Source of the DNA: Mycobacterium sp. ITM-2016-00318
GTDB taxonomy: Bacteria > Actinomycetota > Actinomycetes > Mycobacteriales > Mycobacteriaceae
Direction of reading: 5' to 3'
Length of the DNA: 64,000 nucleotides
Assembly (NCBI RefSeq): GCF_002968285.2
Contig: NZ_CP134400.1
Span: forward strand, 3,038,001 to 3,102,000
Every line of letters begins with the position of its first letter. The stretch's first letter is position 1. A model generated the notes under the pieces. It made no database searches, was not told the origin of the DNA, and saw nothing but the letters and a program-made list of their open reading frames with translations. Of this stretch, positions 62,077 to 64,000 are shown one piece after another. The position numbers were made by a program, and so were the translations under genes.

Positions 62077-62501
62077 CGCAGCGCGGCCAGATTGGTGACG
62101 GACTGCGCAACCTCTGACTTGACGAATCGAGCCACCAGCCGACCCACCGGTGTGCTGAGCACACCGCCCGACAAGTCAGCGACAACGTGGAACTTGGCGC
62201 CTTGCTTCCTGGGCTGGACCTCGATCGTCAAGCCGATCCTGATACCGCCGCGACCGGCACCGCTCATCTCGATCAGGTTCGGCTCGTCGTATCGGGTCAC
62301 CCGCCAGTGGATGATGTTGCGGACACCCTTGAGTCTGATGCACGCGGACACGCAGGTGCCGACCTCGATCTCCGACGGCACCTCGCTGCGCCAACCGCCG
62401 AATATGGTCAACCACTCGTCGAAGCGGTGCAGATCCGAGGCCAGTTTCCAAGCCTGTTGCGGAGCCAGGTCGGTCGGCACTGCCACATCAACGTTCGCCA
62501 T
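62073..62501 (-). CDS. SRPBCC (polyketide-cyclase-like) protein
   Basis: This 142-residue START-fold protein has VDVAVPTDLAPQQAWKLASDLHRFDEWLTIFGGW, KGVRNIIHWRVTRYDEPNLIEMSGAG and the C-terminal helix GRLVARFVKSEVAQSVTNLAAL. These proteins bind lipids or act as polyketide cyclases; no PKS is nearby. ATG 62501 is used because AGGTGA lies at the right distance; GTG 62510 would add three residues. Confidence 0.82.
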   Translation of the reverse strand: MANVDVAVPTDLAPQQAWKLASDLHRFDEWLTIFGGWRSEVPSEIEVGTCVSACIRLKGVRNIIHWRVTRYDEPNLIEMSGAGRGGIRIGLTIEVQPRKQGAKFHVVADLSGGVLSTPVGRLVARFVKSEVAQSVTNLAALR

Positions 62502-62754
62502 TACGTTCACCTACCCCCGAGGACCCGACCCCGAAACTAAGCTGACAGTTCTGGAGGACGCGTGCACTCCCCGGCTGGCGACTGCCAGCCGTTGTTCGTT
62601 TGCGACCGCACCCGCGAAATCTGTCCCCTGCACCGCGCACCGGCGAGTGATTCCATCGTGAATGTGTAAATTCGTTGCGGAATCGCTTGCGAAGGGCGAC
62701 GCAATCCGCGATTGTTTACCCCGAAAGCTACGGGGGCTTTAGGGAGGAACCGCC
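62502..62754. other. intergenic region upstream of potA-like operon
   Basis: About 250 bases with no gene. It ends in a strong ribosome binding site AGGGAGGA at 62741-62748 and contains an in-frame TAG at 62740 that blocks any longer N-terminus of the next gene. Promoter elements for the potA-like operon probably lie here. Confidence 0.45.
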
Positions 62755-63951
62755 CTGACCGACATACACACCACCCAGTCGGACCAGACGACGGGACGGG
62801 ACCGGACCGCGCGCGCCAAGGGCAGCCCGGTCATCGAGATCGACAACGTCACGAAGCGCTTCTCCGATTATGTGGCTGTCAACGAGGCCGACTTCGCGAT
62901 AGGTTCCGGCGAGTTCTTCTCGATGCTCGGTCCGTCGGGTTGCGGCAAGACGACCACGCTGCGGATGATCGCCGGCTTCGAGACCCCGACCGAGGGCGCC
63001 ATCCGGTTGGAGGGCCGGGACGTTTCGCGGGTGCCTCCGCACAAGCGCAACGTCAACACCGTGTTCCAGCATTACGCGCTGTTTCCGCACATGACGGTGT
63101 GGGACAACGTCGCGTACGGGCCGCGCAGCATGAAGAAGGACAAGGCGGAGGTCAAGCGACGCGTCGACGAACTGCTCGAGATCGTTCGGCTCACCGACTT
63201 CGCCAAGCGCAAACCGGCCCAGCTGTCCGGCGGGCAACAACAGCGAGTGGCGTTGGCGCGCGCGCTGGTGAACTATCCCAGCGCGCTGCTGCTCGACGAG
63301 CCGCTCGGTGCGCTCGACCTCAAGCTTCGCCAGGTGATGCAGTTCGAGCTCAAGCGGATTCAGCGCGAGGTCGGCATCACGTTCGTCTACGTCACCCATG
63401 ACCAAGAGGAAGCGTTGACGATGAGTGACCGCATCGCGGTCATGAACGCAGGCAACGTGGACCAGATCGGCAGCCCTACCGAGATTTACGATCGGCCGTC
63501 GACGGTCTTCGTGGCCAGCTTCATCGGACAGGCGAACCTGTGGGCGGGCAAGCAGACCGGACGGGCCGACGGTGAGTTCGTCCAGGTCGAGGTGCTCGGC
63601 AGCTCGCTGAAGTCCAGGGCGGGCGACACGACCATCGAGCCCGGCGGTCAAGCCACGCTGATGATCCGGCCGGAACGGGTTCGGGTGTCCATGGAGGCGC
63701 CGACCGGTGACGTCGCAGGAGTTCCCGCGACGGTCACCGACCTCACCTTCCAGGGGCCTGTCGTGCGGTTGCTGCTTGCCGCGCCGGACGACTCGACGAT
63801 CGTCGCGCATGTCGGGGCCGAGCAGGATTTGCCGCTGCTGCGTCCCGGCGACAGCGTCCATGTCAGCTGGGCACCCGAGGCGTCGTTGGTGCTTCCCGCC
63901 GCCGACATTCCCACCACCGAGGACCTCGAGGAGATGCTCGACGACTCGTAG
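62755..63951 (+). CDS. potA: PotA-like ABC transporter ATPase (spermidine/putrescine type), CTG start
   Basis: This 398-residue ATPase has the core [22 protein letters not shown], Walker [11 protein letters not shown], signature [15 protein letters not shown], Walker B ALLLDEP, the H-loop [11 protein letters not shown], and a C-terminal TOBE domain ([16 protein letters not shown]). The essential first strands need codons upstream of the first ATG/GTG (GTG 62872). Between an in-frame TAG at 62740 and that GTG, the only near-start codon with ribosome-binding spacing is CTG 62755, seven bases after AGGGAGGA. It would power polyamine or related uptake with the permease that starts next. Confidence 0.85.
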   Translation: MTDIHTTQSDQTTGRDRTARAKGSPVIEIDNVTKRFSDYVAVNEADFAIGSGEFFSMLGPSGCGKTTTLRMIAGFETPTEGAIRLEGRDVSRVPPHKRNVNTVFQHYALFPHMTVWDNVAYGPRSMKKDKAEVKRRVDELLEIVRLTDFAKRKPAQLSGGQQQRVALARALVNYPSALLLDEPLGALDLKLRQVMQFELKRIQREVGITFVYVTHDQEEALTMSDRIAVMNAGNVDQIGSPTEIYDRPSTVFVASFIGQANLWAGKQTGRADGEFVQVEVLGSSLKSRAGDTTIEPGGQATLMIRPERVRVSMEAPTGDVAGVPATVTDLTFQGPVVRLLLAAPDDSTIVAHVGAEQDLPLLRPGDSVHVSWAPEASLVLPAADIPTTEDLEEMLDDS

Positions 63952-63972
63952 CGGATGCGCACGCGAGGAGCA

Positions 63973-64000
63973 ATGACGACTCCGCATTCGATCCCTTCCC
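63973..64000 (+). CDS. start of next ABC transporter gene (partial)
   Basis: ATG 63973 follows GAGGAGCA by normal spacing and begins MTTPHSIPS before the window ends. In potA operons the next gene is a permease or substrate-binding protein; the nine visible residues do not decide. Confidence 0.5.

Overview
The window looks like chromosome from a high-GC, mycolic-acid actinobacterium, most probably a fast-growing Mycobacterium (Mycolicibacterium). It carries a 764-residue ICL2-type isocitrate lyase, a Mez-type malic enzyme, a catalytically dead RipD-like NlpC/P60 protein, a fatty-acyl-AMP ligase, F420/deazaflavin-type oxidoreductases, a mycothiol-dependent-isomerase-like DinB protein and many small proline-rich membrane or secreted proteins. 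At least sixteen genes start directly downstream of a TANNNT box with no room for a ribosome binding site, the usual sign of leaderless mRNA in mycobacteria. No rRNA, tRNA or CRISPR array was recognised.

Layout. 1-5.9 kb: a partial alpha/beta hydrolase, two proline-rich one-helix membrane proteins that share a C-terminal TRAPxSVAP motif, a PaaK-like ligase, malic enzyme and a glutamine amidotransferase. 6.3-9.7 kb: a two-gene unit made of a repetitive, leader-bearing protein and an M50 metallopeptidase with an N-terminal PqqD-like domain; this is the best candidate for an undescribed system. 9.7-15.7 kb: isocitrate lyase, an SDR, RipD and a frameshifted archaeal-type prolyl-tRNA synthetase. 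15.7-22.2 kb: lipid and acyl metabolism (CoA ligase, FAAL, an acyl-CoA-dehydrogenase-fold monooxygenase, a PLP decarboxylase). 22.2-26 kb: TetR and Rieske oxygenase facing an amidohydrolase across a perfect operator palindrome. 26-29.7 kb: two DUF899 proteins around a DinB protein, divergent from an ArsR/SRPBCC/NYN operon with two matching operator boxes. 31-34.6 kb: a four-gene osmoprotectant (ProXV-type) ABC importer. 35.4-37.2 kb: a complete IS1182-like element with CTAG target duplication. 38-49.6 kb: LLM flavin oxidoreductase, HrpA helicase, small secreted proteins, a broken FKBP, an LCP ligase, and a lipoprotein hydrolase with a deazaflavin reductase. 50-57.9 kb: P450 behind an 820-base gene-free stretch with twin palindromes, Amt, a molybdopterin oxidoreductase with TetR, PsiE and TspO. 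58-64 kb: a broken acetyltransferase, an NCS1 permease, a decayed DmpA peptidase, an MFS exporter, and a polyamine-type ABC ATPase that appears to start at CTG.

Six loci carry apparent single-base frame changes and one an in-frame stop (proS-like, a short ORF at 30.1 kb, a secreted protein, FKBP, GNAT, DmpA; the DmpA gene also lacks internal blocks). Either the sequence has some indel errors or the accessory genes are decaying; raw reads would decide.
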